A stretch of DNA of 64,000 bases, taken from a virus. Shown one piece after another: positions 33,525 through 42,416 of the stretch. Position numbers and translations under genes: made by a program. How positions within the stretch are numbered: position 1 is the stretch's first letter; each line of letters starts with the position of its first letter. The DNA lies in the IMG/VR virus record IMGVR_UViG_3300019487_000019, positions 62,001 to 126,000 of that record. One strand, written 5' to 3'. Below the pieces are notes generated by a model. It made no database searches and was not told the DNA's origin. It saw nothing but the letters and a program-made list of their open reading frames with translations.

Positions 33525-35632
33525 TATTTTTTCTTGGCTTTTTTGCCACCTTTCTCAGTTTCGTACTGATCTTTCGTTAGGACTTTCTTGTCGGCATAGC
33601 GCCACGCATCCGGAGATTGTTCAACAGCTGTCCGAATCATTTCTGGTGTTTGCTTCTCAACATAGGTCAAGCCTTGTCCATCTTTTGACAAGGCATAGAC
33701 AATCACTTGCTCGAGGTCAATATTTGGTGGGAGATGCTTCGCTGTATCGAATCCGCCAAGTTCATGTAGCAGACCCTTTGGTGCAATATCAGCAACACGC
33801 TTCAACAAGGCAGTTGTTACTTTGTTGCGTCCTTTTGCGTCTTTTCGGCCAAATCGATCCTTCAACATGAATGGACCTTCAGCAAGTGCTTTCACGATCA
33901 CATCTTCGCTTGGATTAAGAATATGAGAGAACGCTCCAAGATCATTGTCTAGTGCTGCTGTGATTGCCTGAGTTGATTGGCGTTCTTCTGGAACACTCTT
34001 CAGAGCAAAACGAGTGCGGCCGGCCATCTTGGTGATTTGTGGATCCGTAACTTTATCCGGCATGTTTTCCATTGCATATGCAAAGGCCGCACATGCTTTT
34101 TCTGTATTTGTGTCTTCAAATGCCGCAGCCACCATTCCTTTGGTTGCTTTCTTGCCAATGGTTGTCAGTACAGAACCATCTTTACGAAGTACATCTTCTC
34201 GAACATCGTCCGTAACGAGGTCGGCCCGTTTTTCTTCCAACCAGCGGAATGCATCAACGACAGCTGCTGGGTCCTTACCAGCAACAGCAGCCTTGACTTC
34301 CTCTTGCTTCAATTCTTTTGGATTGATACTCTTGATCGAAGCGGGATCTGCTTTGATAGCAAGCAATTTGATTTCCGGCGTCACCAAATCGGGACGGAAT
34401 TTATTGATGTATCCAAACACATCTTTCAAGTGGTACTTCTCGACGTTGTCCATAGCGGCACGAACGATCTTCGGTGTCAGAATCCCTGGACGTAGTTCCT
34501 TGATGCGATCGGCCCGTTTTGTGACGGCCGCCATCATTGCATCTTCTCCTGGGTTGCGGATCAGTCCAAGAACACCATGCTTCGTTGCAAGGTCTTTAAA
34601 CACGTCTCCAATTTGTGGATAGCGCTCAATCAATGCCCCGAGTTCAGCAGGACGGTCCTGTGAATTCATGAATTGTTGGTGCTCAAAGTGGAATTGGTAC
34701 TTACCATCAGGCGTGTGTACGATGTACAACTTCCCAGCACGACTGTATGAATGAAACTGTCCGGCTTGGTCCCAAGCTGTACACCAGTTGGCGGCTGGAG
34801 CATGGGGCGACGGTGAATGACCAGCAAGATAGCGTGATGCTTTGTGCGTTTCTGGTGTAAAGATTCGCACTTGGTCGTCTGCATAGACAAGACGAAACTC
34901 TCCCTTGTCCATCATTGCTTTTTCTTCACTGGTTGGCGTCCACGTGCCAAGTTTCTTTTGTGGCCCCGACTTTGTCAAAAGATCATATAGCTGACGTGGC
35001 GTTAACTTTGCGACGTCCGTTCCTTTCAGGGCATCGCTTGCCATCAAATCTGTGAGGTCATCTTTGACTTTTTTGAGGTTGCCAATACTGATATTCCCAC
35101 TTGTGTATTGGTCCATCATCCACATAATGAACTGTTTATCCGGTGTGGGGTCAGCCCGCAGCAATTCTTTCATGACTTCCTGTGCTGATCCAAATCCCTT
35201 CACGCTTGGTGCCATACGAGCACCACCTTGTACTTCCTGTTGATAGCGCGCAAGAATAGCTGGTAGCTTTTGTGCTAACGGAGCGATCTCCTTATCAAGG
35301 CGGTTGAAGTCATACTGGAGTAGACTTTTGTCCTTGACATATGGACGAACGGCGTGAAAGTTCTGTATCTCGTGCTTTACGCGCAAGATATCTTCAAGTG
35401 AGAAATCATTCTTGATATAACGATTTGCAAGCCATTGCAAATTTTCGTGTTGAGCGCTTGGATCGGCCTTTGCCAACCACTTTAGAATGTCTTCTGTATT
35501 TCCTAGGTTCTTTGGCTTCCCTGGACCCGTATCCTGTTTATAGGCCTGCTGAATTGCCTCGCCTTGCTTCGATGCGATGTATTCAACACGGTTTTCACCA
35601 AGAAATTGAAGCGCTTCACGAAGAGAAAACAT
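33524..35632 (-). CDS. Large protein with W-C-T-A-type domain, next to terminase
   Basis: A 702-residue protein. The middle contains a motif series I recognise from scattered phage proteins: A-N-W-C-T-A, then F-H-S-Y-S-R-A-G-K-L-Y-I-V, then G-K-Y-Q-F-H-F-E. Its function is unknown as far as I know. The C-terminal half has repeated units of the type L-x-P-x-I-V-R-A-A-M, T-P-E-I-K-L-L-A-I-K, S-E-D-V-I-V-K-A-L and T-P-E-M-I-R-T-A-V, which look like DUF4116-style helical repeats. It ends with a Lys-rich tail. GAGGGC precedes the start. It is transcribed just before gp16 and gp17. A role in packaging or as a DNA-injected host-interaction protein is possible; neither is shown. Confidence 0.72.
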   Translation of the reverse strand: MFSLREALQFLGENRVEYIASKQGEAIQQAYKQDTGPGKPKNLGNTEDILKWLAKADPSAQHENLQWLANRYIKNDFSLEDILRVKHEIQNFHAVRPYVKDKSLLQYDFNRLDKEIAPLAQKLPAILARYQQEVQGGARMAPSVKGFGSAQEVMKELLRADPTPDKQFIMWMMDQYTSGNISIGNLKKVKDDLTDLMASDALKGTDVAKLTPRQLYDLLTKSGPQKKLGTWTPTSEEKAMMDKGEFRLVYADDQVRIFTPETHKASRYLAGHSPSPHAPAANWCTAWDQAGQFHSYSRAGKLYIVHTPDGKYQFHFEHQQFMNSQDRPAELGALIERYPQIGDVFKDLATKHGVLGLIRNPGEDAMMAAVTKRADRIKELRPGILTPKIVRAAMDNVEKYHLKDVFGYINKFRPDLVTPEIKLLAIKADPASIKSINPKELKQEEVKAAVAGKDPAAVVDAFRWLEEKRADLVTDDVREDVLRKDGSVLTTIGKKATKGMVAAAFEDTNTEKACAAFAYAMENMPDKVTDPQITKMAGRTRFALKSVPEERQSTQAITAALDNDLGAFSHILNPSEDVIVKALAEGPFMLKDRFGRKDAKGRNKVTTALLKRVADIAPKGLLHELGGFDTAKHLPPNIDLEQVIVYALSKDGQGLTYVEKQTPEMIRTAVEQSPDAWRYADKKVLTKDQYETEKGGKKAKKK

Positions 35633-35639
35633 AGTGCCC

Positions 35640-36092
35640 TCATTTGAAAATCGATAATTCCGTAACTACACGAAAGGTCATGCCATTTTGCTTGGCATAA
35701 GCTTGCGCACTCTTCCACTTTGCAATATTTATCGCAAACTCAACGCTTTCTACCACTTTTTGCTTAGAGCTTGCTCGAGGCATCTTCGTCTGCTTATGAG
35801 GCTTGACCTCAATCAACTCTTGTACTATTTTACCTTGTTTGTTACGAAATTCAACCCAGTAGTCTGGATAGTAGCGATGAATCTTCCCATCCGTTGGTTT
35901 AACGTAAGGAACAACAATTTCTTCGCTAGACCAACGTAAAACATGGGCGTTATTGTCAAAAAATTGATGTAAATGGAGCTCCCATGAGGAACGATACACG
36001 ATCTTAGATGAATCCCCAACATACTTAGTTGGATTCTTTAGTGTGTATAGGCCTTGTTTGAAATGTCCAAAAGAGACTTTTCGTAGAACCAT
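35640..36092 (-). CDS. gp4: gp4-like head completion nuclease
   Basis: The product has 150 residues from the ATG at 36092. It matches the T4 gp4 (gp50/4) head-completion family: an N-terminal N-P-x-K-Y-V-G-D block, Y-R-S-S-W-E-L, S-S-E-E-I-V-V-P-Y, P-D-Y-W-V-E-F (PD of the PD-(D/E)xK fold) and E-V-K-P-H with W-K-S-A-Q-A-Y-A-K near the end. It is needed for making packaged DNA ends or heads competent for tail joining in T4. An ATG three codons upstream is also in frame, but 36092 follows the preceding TAA closely (TAATATG). Confidence 0.88.
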   Translation of the reverse strand: MVLRKVSFGHFKQGLYTLKNPTKYVGDSSKIVYRSSWELHLHQFFDNNAHVLRWSSEEIVVPYVKPTDGKIHRYYPDYWVEFRNKQGKIVQELIEVKPHKQTKMPRASSKQKVVESVEFAINIAKWKSAQAYAKQNGMTFRVVTELSIFK

Positions 36093-36093
36093 A

Positions 36094-37551
36094 TTACACA
36101 ACCGCGCCTAATGGACTTGGAACAGTACTGTTCGTTACTGCTCCACCAGCTCCAACAGGTCCGGTTGGTGGTATCGAGGTATTTTGTACGCCTGGAGCAT
36201 TACATGCTCCAGGTGCTCGCGGTGCTTGCTCTTTAGTTATACCAATGTTTTGTGGACCACTCGAAGCTCCATCCTTAACATTCTTCAAGACATAGAATGC
36301 AGCACGCTGCTGGCTTTCGATGCTGTATTCTTTATTATCGATTGGAATGTCCGTATCAACGTACACGCTGTCATAGTTAAATGTGATTTGTAGATCGTTA
36401 ACTTCATTTCCTGCAGCCATATCAACATCATCAAGATTCAGTTGCGTGATACGCGGATTAAAGAACTTGAACACATTCATCTTCTGTCCCCAGTCGAAGA
36501 AGTGGAACAAACGAATCTCTCGAATCACTTGCTTATTATCATCTACGAGAGGACCACGTGTTCCTGTGTAGAAGTTTCCTGGAATACCAATCGGATCAAT
36601 TTGTGCCAGCTCTGGATTGAGAATTGTATTCGTGGACTCGGTGCCAAAATTCATACCGTCATTTTCCGCATCAGAAAACATTGCTGAATCACGAAGGTTA
36701 GCAATAGGTGCGGTTGCCTTTAAATATGCTGCGTAGAAACGAGTTGCGAAGTTCAAACCATCATCGTGGAATGACATCGTCATATCATCAAACCGTGTTT
36801 TTGTAATTACTTTTGACCGGAAGTTGTAGTAGTTGACGTCTTCCATTTCAACATTAACGTGCGGACGAGATGATTTCTTGACCATGAACGTAAAATCCAA
36901 TCCATCCAGACCAGAATAACCGGAGCTGTAGATGAACTGAACCAAGAACAAAAATTTATACTTTGGAGCACGAAACACAAAGTCAACAGCATATGGAGAT
37001 GCTTCACAAATGTCTTTAAACTTCGACTGAACAGACTTTGGCGGTGTGTAAATGTTTCGAACAAGACGCTCAAGGTTTTGAAAGTCTTGCAACACGCTCG
37101 GAATGCTGTTGAAATTAAAGTTTCCCTGCTTAACTCGCTGATAAATTTGTTGTGCTTGACCGTACGCCTGATTTGCAATACCTGGGTTGAAGTATCGCGC
37201 TTGATCAACGGCTGTTTTACTAAAACCAACGTTTTCAAGAACCCAATTTGCCCCCGTGTCAAGTGCCGTTCCCACAGCGCCGCCAATTACGGTTGGAAGA
37301 GCACCACAACCAGTACGGACGCTATTCGAAATACTTGCAAGAGTTCGAAGTCCCTGACCAACACGCGAACCAGTCGATCCAAACAGCGTTTTGTTGTTTA
37401 GAATCTCTAGATCACCAACCTTTCCCAAAGCATTGAATGCTTTTTGTCGTTGGCTTTGCGAATCGGCAATAATTGCCCCTGCTTTGCCCAGATAAGAAGG
37501 GGGACAAGGCTTGAATAATTGCGTGTTTGCACGAGGATCGTTTGCCACCAA
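36094..37551 (-). CDS. Tail-tube-like/baseplate tube-initiator protein (gp54/gp48-like)
   Basis: A 485-residue protein. The N-terminal 150 residues are helical with a Gly-rich hydrophobic patch (A-L-P-T-V-I-G-G-A-V-G-T-A). From about residue 195 it has a tube-protein-like beta core (Y-K-F-L-F-L-V-Q-F, then D-F-T-F-M-V-K-K-S-S-R-P and M-E-D-V-N-Y-Y-N-F-R, then M-T-M-S-F-H-D-D), as found in the gp19/gp48/gp54 fold. The C-terminus is Pro/Gly-rich and low complexity. It stands next to gp19 in the tail cluster. A CATAAATA late motif is 16 bases upstream. The exact T4 counterpart is not certain. Confidence 0.6.
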   Translation of the reverse strand: MVANDPRANTQLFKPCPPSYLGKAGAIIADSQSQRQKAFNALGKVGDLEILNNKTLFGSTGSRVGQGLRTLASISNSVRTGCGALPTVIGGAVGTALDTGANWVLENVGFSKTAVDQARYFNPGIANQAYGQAQQIYQRVKQGNFNFNSIPSVLQDFQNLERLVRNIYTPPKSVQSKFKDICEASPYAVDFVFRAPKYKFLFLVQFIYSSGYSGLDGLDFTFMVKKSSRPHVNVEMEDVNYYNFRSKVITKTRFDDMTMSFHDDGLNFATRFYAAYLKATAPIANLRDSAMFSDAENDGMNFGTESTNTILNPELAQIDPIGIPGNFYTGTRGPLVDDNKQVIREIRLFHFFDWGQKMNVFKFFNPRITQLNLDDVDMAAGNEVNDLQITFNYDSVYVDTDIPIDNKEYSIESQQRAAFYVLKNVKDGASSGPQNIGITKEQAPRAPGACNAPGVQNTSIPPTGPVGAGGAVTNSTVPSPLGAVV

Positions 37552-37566
37552 AGTTTCCTTTTGTTG

Positions 37567-37574
37567 TATTTATG
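37567..37574 (-). promoter_or_regulatory. Late promoter motif CATAAATA
   Basis: Minus strand, 16 bases before the start at 37551. A weaker TCTAAATA lies on the plus strand at 37588-37595, six bases before the HNH gene ATG at 37601. Confidence 0.6.
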
Positions 37575-37600
37575 CGCTATTACCCGCTCTAAATAACGTG

Positions 37601-38098
37601 ATGCAAATCATCTCTCGCCACGAAGCGAAACAACAAGGACTTAGGTTCTTCTATACAGGCAAGTCCTGTAAACACGGACACATACCTGCACCGATCGCCG
37701 TTTCCGATGGTATTTGTCACGAATGTCGTGTGGCACAACGTCAGCGTTGGCGGAAAGATCCGACAAATCGGTCGAAAGCAATGGCCTACTACGCTGATTG
37801 GACCGAAGCGAATCCTGAACGCACGAAAGAGTGGAAGAAGGAAAATCGTTTGAAAGTGCGTTTGAGTGTTCGAAAGTATTGCGCACGTCGCCGTGAAGCT
37901 CAGCCTGTTTGGGCCGATGTTTCAGCAATCGAAGCCACTTACAAAGAAGCGTATCGATTAACAGAAGAAACGGGACAACCTTATGAGGTTGATCATATCA
38001 TTCCTCTGCGAGGGAAGAACGTCTGCGGTTTGCATATTGCGGAGAATCTACAAATCTTACCCAAGGTAGAAAATGCTACTAAGAGTAATCGATTCTAG
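37601..38098 (+). CDS. HNH endonuclease (free-standing), opposite strand to neighbours
   Basis: The product has 165 residues from the ATG at 37601 (no clear ribosome-binding site). The N-terminus has G-K-S-C-K-H-G-H and G-I-C-H-E-C, a zinc-finger-like block often seen in phage HNH proteins. The C-terminus has the HNH core V-D-H-I-I-P-L-R-G, H-I-A-E-N-L-Q and N-A-T-K-S-N-R-F. It is wedged between gp19 and the tube-like gene on the opposite strand, so it is probably an inserted homing endonuclease. A terminator lies just after its stop. Confidence 0.85.
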   Translation: MQIISRHEAKQQGLRFFYTGKSCKHGHIPAPIAVSDGICHECRVAQRQRWRKDPTNRSKAMAYYADWTEANPERTKEWKKENRLKVRLSVRKYCARRREAQPVWADVSAIEATYKEAYRLTEETGQPYEVDHIIPLRGKNVCGLHIAENLQILPKVENATKSNRF

Positions 38099-38139
38099 TA
38101 CCGTTTGGATCAATCTTCGGAACACCCCTCTACAAAAGG

Positions 38140-38164
38140 AAAAGGCCGGAAAAACCGGCCTTTT
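38140..38164. terminator. Bidirectional terminator between HNH gene and gp19
   Basis: A 10-bp stem AAAAGGCCGG/CCGGCCTTTT with a 5-base A loop. T-runs are present on both strands, so it can serve the plus-strand HNH gene (stop at 38098) and the minus-strand gp19 (stop at 38184). Confidence 0.85.
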
Positions 38165-38183
38165 CGCAGGGACAAGACTGCTA

Positions 38184-38768
38184 TTAACGGCCTGCACCAC
38201 CTGTTGCAACACCAGGACCTTGTGCATATCCACCAAGAAGCTGACGTGCATGGTCGAACGCGACGGATAGTTCGATCTGAATTGGATCACCAGTCGAATA
38301 ATCGTTTTCATCAAAGTTTGCATTCTCAATCCAGCAACCTTCAACGGTCCATTTCTCAATAACTTGCTCGTTACCATCAAGCTGATCGATGTACGTAACG
38401 AATTTGTACAGGCTACCTTCACCAGCTGCTGCAAGCCACTGACCTTCCGCACCAATCAACCACTGTTGTTTCTGTAGTTGAGCCTGGATAACGGCTGCTG
38501 CTGTGCCCGTTACATCGCTCTGAACAATCAGTGTCATTGGATCCCATGAATGCTTACCAGCGATGTAAGCAATTGAGTTATAGCGGTGTAGTTCGATTTT
38601 TGCAAAAGTTAGCTTTGGTCGTGTAACGCGAATACACTGCATCGACACAGGGACGCTAGGAGTACCGCCACCCATGTTAGCGAATGTGACTCGCCAACGG
38701 TTTTTATGCATAGGGTGGAGAATACCGCTGCCAACTTCTGGAATTCCGATGTCATTAATTGTTGCCAC
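38184..38768 (-). CDS. gp19: gp19 tail tube protein
   Basis: A 194-residue tube protein of T4 gp19 type. It contains N-R-W-R-V-T-F-A-N-M-G (first beta strands), I-R-V-T-R-P-K-L-T-F-A-K-I-E-L-H-R-Y-N-S (the family block with the P-x-L/V-x-F pattern), a middle stretch with D-P-M-T-L-I-V-Q-S-D, and E-K-W-T-V-E-G-C-W-I-E-N-A-N-F near the end. It polymerises into the inner tube of the contractile tail, around gp29-like tape measure and inside gp18 sheath. A strong terminator follows; the sheath gene is immediately upstream. Confidence 0.93.
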   Translation of the reverse strand: MATINDIGIPEVGSGILHPMHKNRWRVTFANMGGGTPSVPVSMQCIRVTRPKLTFAKIELHRYNSIAYIAGKHSWDPMTLIVQSDVTGTAAAVIQAQLQKQQWLIGAEGQWLAAAGEGSLYKFVTYIDQLDGNEQVIEKWTVEGCWIENANFDENDYSTGDPIQIELSVAFDHARQLLGGYAQGPGVATGGAGR

Positions 38769-38780
38769 GTTTTTCTCCTA

Positions 38781-40922
38781 TTAAATCTCTGCACCTGTTG
38801 CAACGATGCGGATTGGGATGTAAATAAATTCAGCTGCACGTACTGGCTTCAGCGCCACGTCAATATACATCTCGTTTCGATCGATACGATCAGGAGTGTT
38901 GTTGCTTTCATCACAAACCGTTGCGAAGTCATACAAACCACGTTTAACAATCAAGTCGCCCAAGAATGCGTCAACAACCGCCTTCAAGTTATCTCGCGTC
39001 AGCTGATCGTTCGGTTCAAACACAAAGCTCATTGTGTTCTTGCGCAGCTGACGCTTGACGTACATAACCAAACGTACAACGTTGATACGGTCGAGAGCAC
39101 TTGCATCCGGTGCCGATGTTTTCTGGCCCCAGACAAGAATGCCGCGGCCCGGGAAGAATGTAATCGGATTGATGTTCGTGAAATATTTGTACAAGTTATC
39201 ACGCTGGCCCTGGTTGAGGGCAATTGGAGTGAATGTTGTAGCTGTTCCTAGAGTACCCGTTACGTAGCCAACATCTGTAACGCCCGAAACTAGACCACGT
39301 CGTGTACCTGCTGGTGCAAACCAAAATTCCGAGACTTCATCACTGTATGTAATCGTACGTAGTGCTGTACCTGATGCAGCAATGAACACGTTCTTACCGT
39401 CAAGATTTGACGCCAGTCCGTGTGGATAGTAATATGCAACATCACGAGAGGTTGTACGTGCCGTTGTTGCTGCCCATGCCACAACATCATCTGCATTCAA
39501 GTTGAATGGTGTATCTGCTACAACCATTGCTTCTTCCTGAATATCGATACACAAGTTAAACATTTCGTCACTTGTTTCTGGATATCCTGGGCAAAGAATC
39601 AAGTTGTATTCGTATGTTTCACCACGAATGTCAGTGTTGCTGTTGATCGAAGCTTGCAGTGCCGTAACAATAGCTGTACGACGTGCTGCATCGTTTGCAC
39701 CGAGACTTGTTTTGTTCAAGAATTCAATTGTGTACTTGAAGTCATCTTCAGCACCAAGAAGTGTATTCGAGGCTTCTGTTGGTGTCCATTCAGTTTCACG
39801 ACCTGGTGTTGAGCCAAGCATACCCGCAACCCAAGCTGCTGCAATGCCTGCCATGCCAAGATATCCTGGTGGAACTGGTGGCTGATCGTAACCGTTCGGG
39901 AACACAGCTAGAGGAGCTGCCGTTTGGTCATCAAAGAAGTCGTCATGCAGCAGTGGAACACCACGACTGAATGAGAACATTTGCCAAATTGGCGCCGTTG
40001 CGCTTTCGGCCAGTGACAACATTTCTGCGGATGTGACGGTGTATTTGTACAATGTATTACCACGTACCTGTGGGCCAAGACCACCAAATCCTGGTGGGCC
40101 AACAATTGCCGTCCAAACGTTTGCACCAAAGCCCGTAAACGTTACATCGATTTCGATTGTTGATGACAAACCAGTTGTTACGCTTGTGATACGAATGTTA
40201 TCACCCGGACCAGCTGGGAGTGCTACGTTGCCAGCATACAAAGCTGCTGTTGCTGTGCCTGCCAAAATCACATTGATACGAGCAATTAAACCGGCAAATG
40301 TTGTTGCCTGGACGTCTGTAATAGAGCCTGTGATAGCAACACCATCAACAACTACACGCAAGCTATATGTACCAACAGGAAGGTTTGTTAGTGTTGCTGG
40401 GATTGTCAACGCAGCAAAGTTTGCACGCTGAAAACCTGCCGTTGCACCAGAAGCTGGTGTATAACCATTGCTTGTGTTGTATTCGTTGATGTATTGTGCT
40501 GTAATGTTCTCAAGAACGAATGCAGCCTCTTGCATCTTTTGATCCCACAGAGCACGAAGATCGTCGAGGTTGTCGTTCAAGTTGACATTTGCGCGAATGA
40601 CATATGCAAGATCACCGATGCCAAGGTATTGATTCAGGGCAAAGAGACCATATTCATTACGTGCATCGCCATTTAGCGGACGGCCTTGATCGTCTTCAAG
40701 GAAGCGTGGAATACCATATAGTTCGGTACTTTGTTTCAAGGATGTAATTGTTCGAATTACATTGCTCTCAAATGTACCTGCCGCATCTGTTACGCCATCA
40801 GCTTGCTTCTTTTCGTCAGCCGTTGCAAGGAAAAGCATTGCAACAGTACGAGCAGCAGCAGGAATGAAAAAGCTTTCATCCGTGACTGTAACTTGGACAC
40901 CAGGGGAGACCAAATTTGCCAT
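38781..40922 (-). CDS. gp18: gp18 tail sheath protein with extra beta module
   Basis: A 713-residue contractile sheath protein. The N-terminus S-P-G-V-Q-V-T-V-T-D-E-S-F and the C-terminal block (L-R-K-N-T-M-S-F-V-F-E-P-N-D, then T-R-D-N-L-K-A-V-V-D-A-F-L) match T4 gp18 and its relatives. Residues about 170-265 are a beta module (Y-S-L-R-V-V-V-D-G...T-T-F-A-G-L-I-A-R-I-N...S-V-T-T-G-L-S-S) that is also found in proteins at 12015, 44140 and 46556. The middle has surface-exposed inserted regions. The sheath slides over gp19 tube. Confidence 0.95.
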   Translation of the reverse strand: MANLVSPGVQVTVTDESFFIPAAARTVAMLFLATADEKKQADGVTDAAGTFESNVIRTITSLKQSTELYGIPRFLEDDQGRPLNGDARNEYGLFALNQYLGIGDLAYVIRANVNLNDNLDDLRALWDQKMQEAAFVLENITAQYINEYNTSNGYTPASGATAGFQRANFAALTIPATLTNLPVGTYSLRVVVDGVAITGSITDVQATTFAGLIARINVILAGTATAALYAGNVALPAGPGDNIRITSVTTGLSSTIEIDVTFTGFGANVWTAIVGPPGFGGLGPQVRGNTLYKYTVTSAEMLSLAESATAPIWQMFSFSRGVPLLHDDFFDDQTAAPLAVFPNGYDQPPVPPGYLGMAGIAAAWVAGMLGSTPGRETEWTPTEASNTLLGAEDDFKYTIEFLNKTSLGANDAARRTAIVTALQASINSNTDIRGETYEYNLILCPGYPETSDEMFNLCIDIQEEAMVVADTPFNLNADDVVAWAATTARTTSRDVAYYYPHGLASNLDGKNVFIAASGTALRTITYSDEVSEFWFAPAGTRRGLVSGVTDVGYVTGTLGTATTFTPIALNQGQRDNLYKYFTNINPITFFPGRGILVWGQKTSAPDASALDRINVVRLVMYVKRQLRKNTMSFVFEPNDQLTRDNLKAVVDAFLGDLIVKRGLYDFATVCDESNNTPDRIDRNEMYIDVALKPVRAAEFIYIPIRIVATGAEI

Positions 40923-40955
40923 AGTAGACTCCTAAAAAGGCTATTGTTCTGATCT

Positions 40956-40963
40956 TATTTAGG
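40956..40963 (-). promoter_or_regulatory. Weak late promoter motif CCTAAATA
   Basis: Minus strand, 34 bases before the sheath start at 40922. Two mismatches to TATAAATA. Confidence 0.45.
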
Positions 40964-40992
40964 AAAAGTGCCCCTGAACAGCATGAAAAACA

Positions 40993-42078
40993 TCATTGAA
41001 CGGTCAGATCGCCCACATCCATAATTAGCTGGTAATTGTTCGGCATTCTGCATAGACCATTAGGGGTAGCGAATGCAGGGATTGTTTCCTGAACCACAAT
41101 TTCTGTATTCAAACCTACCAATGCCACGGAAACAACAGTAAACGGCGTAGTATCAACCAAACCAGTGTTTTGGGAGATTTGAATCGTGTTTCCCGCCTCT
41201 AGATTCGTCGTAAAATTACCAAGAACCGTCCACGTATTTGCAGCTGTGTTTACCCCTTGAACAGGTGTTGTTATTCCTTGGGCATCCAGTTCTTCAATGA
41301 TGTCTAAACTGTTTTGAGTAGCTGTATTGACAACCCCAATTCGCATGAAAATCTTTTCGATGAAATCACGACGAACATCGGCTGGAGATTGCAAATAGAT
41401 TGGCATCTTAAACGTCAGTGTGCTTTGAATGATTCGCCGATCTTGATTCGACGGAAAGTTCGTATTCATTGCTATATTCGTCAATTCAACATGCGTGATT
41501 TTTCCCATGTCAAACAGTGAATCACTCGTTTGAATTTGCAACATTGGATCGAAGATCATAAGGATCTGCTCGAGCATTTGAAAGTGTTGATCTGTATTGC
41601 TTGCGTACAACTCAAGATCCAATCCAAGCGCGAACGGAAATGCACGACGTTGATGAACGACTTTCACATCATCAGGAATTAATCCACCTGTTGGAGCATA
41701 TGTCGTACGACGTTGCATGCCAATTCCTGCTTGATATTCCTTTAGGAAGTCAAGATCCTTCATGTATGCACTCATTATTGGGAGACGCAACAGCTTGTTC
41801 TGTGTGTTTTCGGCCTTGAGCGCTGCCATGACTCGATCTTTGTGGCCATAATGAATCGGAACTGTAATTAAACGATTGTCTTCAACAACAGGCTCCGTCG
41901 TTGTCGTGCCATCGCAGTTTTCGACATCAGTGGTCCCAGTCTGTCGCTTTCCAACGCTAACCTGAAGGCCAGTAAAGATCGCCATAAACTGCAGAATATA
42001 ACTACGCAACTGACGATCGTAGTAATATGCCAGTGTTGGTCGTCCAGTTTGTTGTGTCCTTTTGTAATAATTTGGCAT
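40993..42078 (-). CDS. gp15: gp15-like tail sheath stabiliser/terminator
   Basis: The product has 361 residues from the ATG at 42078 (TAATG overlap with the previous stop). Family signatures: R-S-Y-I-L-Q-F-M-A-I-F-T-G-L-Q-V-S-V-G-K, then V-P-I-H-Y-G, then F-P-F-A-L-G-L-D-L-E-L-Y-A-S-N-T-D-Q-H-F (split by short gaps), then R-R-I-I-Q-S-T-L-T-F. This is the gp15 pattern, the ring that caps the sheath and joins the tail to the neck. The C-terminal third is an extra beta region (W-T-V-L-G-N-F-T-T-N-L-E-A-G-N-T). The frame back to 42126 lies inside the upstream gene. Confidence 0.85.
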   Translation of the reverse strand: MPNYYKRTQQTGRPTLAYYYDRQLRSYILQFMAIFTGLQVSVGKRQTGTTDVENCDGTTTTEPVVEDNRLITVPIHYGHKDRVMAALKAENTQNKLLRLPIMSAYMKDLDFLKEYQAGIGMQRRTTYAPTGGLIPDDVKVVHQRRAFPFALGLDLELYASNTDQHFQMLEQILMIFDPMLQIQTSDSLFDMGKITHVELTNIAMNTNFPSNQDRRIIQSTLTFKMPIYLQSPADVRRDFIEKIFMRIGVVNTATQNSLDIIEELDAQGITTPVQGVNTAANTWTVLGNFTTNLEAGNTIQISQNTGLVDTTPFTVVSVALVGLNTEIVVQETIPAFATPNGLCRMPNNYQLIMDVGDLTVQ

Positions 42079-42416
42079 TAGAGTCCCTTTTGCAGAGCGA
42101 GCCTTTCCTTTGTGTCCAGGATCCACTTCTGTATATAGATGATGTCCTCGAGCGTAGTATCCACGTCGTAAATTTGGAGTTTGATTAACTCCAAGTCACT
42201 ACGAAGATCGAAGGCCTGTTTTCCATCGCTGTCTATTTCATCAGAAAAACGATCATGATAATACTCACGTTTCTTACTAAGGAGGTCGTGTTTTTCTTCT
42301 AGGTCCTTTTGAATTTGATCAATCTCTTTTACGGCTCGGGGGCCAAACTTTTGAATCAAGCTCTCCACTCGATGCCGAATATACATAGGGAGGATTACAT
42401 CTTTTATGTGCATCAT
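42078..42416 (-). CDS. Small helical protein between gp14- and gp15-like genes
   Basis: A 112-residue, charged, coiled-coil-like protein (about residues 15-100) with no recognised domain. ATGA overlap with the gp14-like stop at its start and TAATG overlap at its end place it in a tightly coupled neck operon. It may be an assembly factor or small tail connector. Function unknown. Confidence 0.7.
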   Translation of the reverse strand: MMHIKDVILPMYIRHRVESLIQKFGPRAVKEIDQIQKDLEEKHDLLSKKREYYHDRFSDEIDSDGKQAFDLRSDLELIKLQIYDVDTTLEDIIYIQKWILDTKERLALQKGL

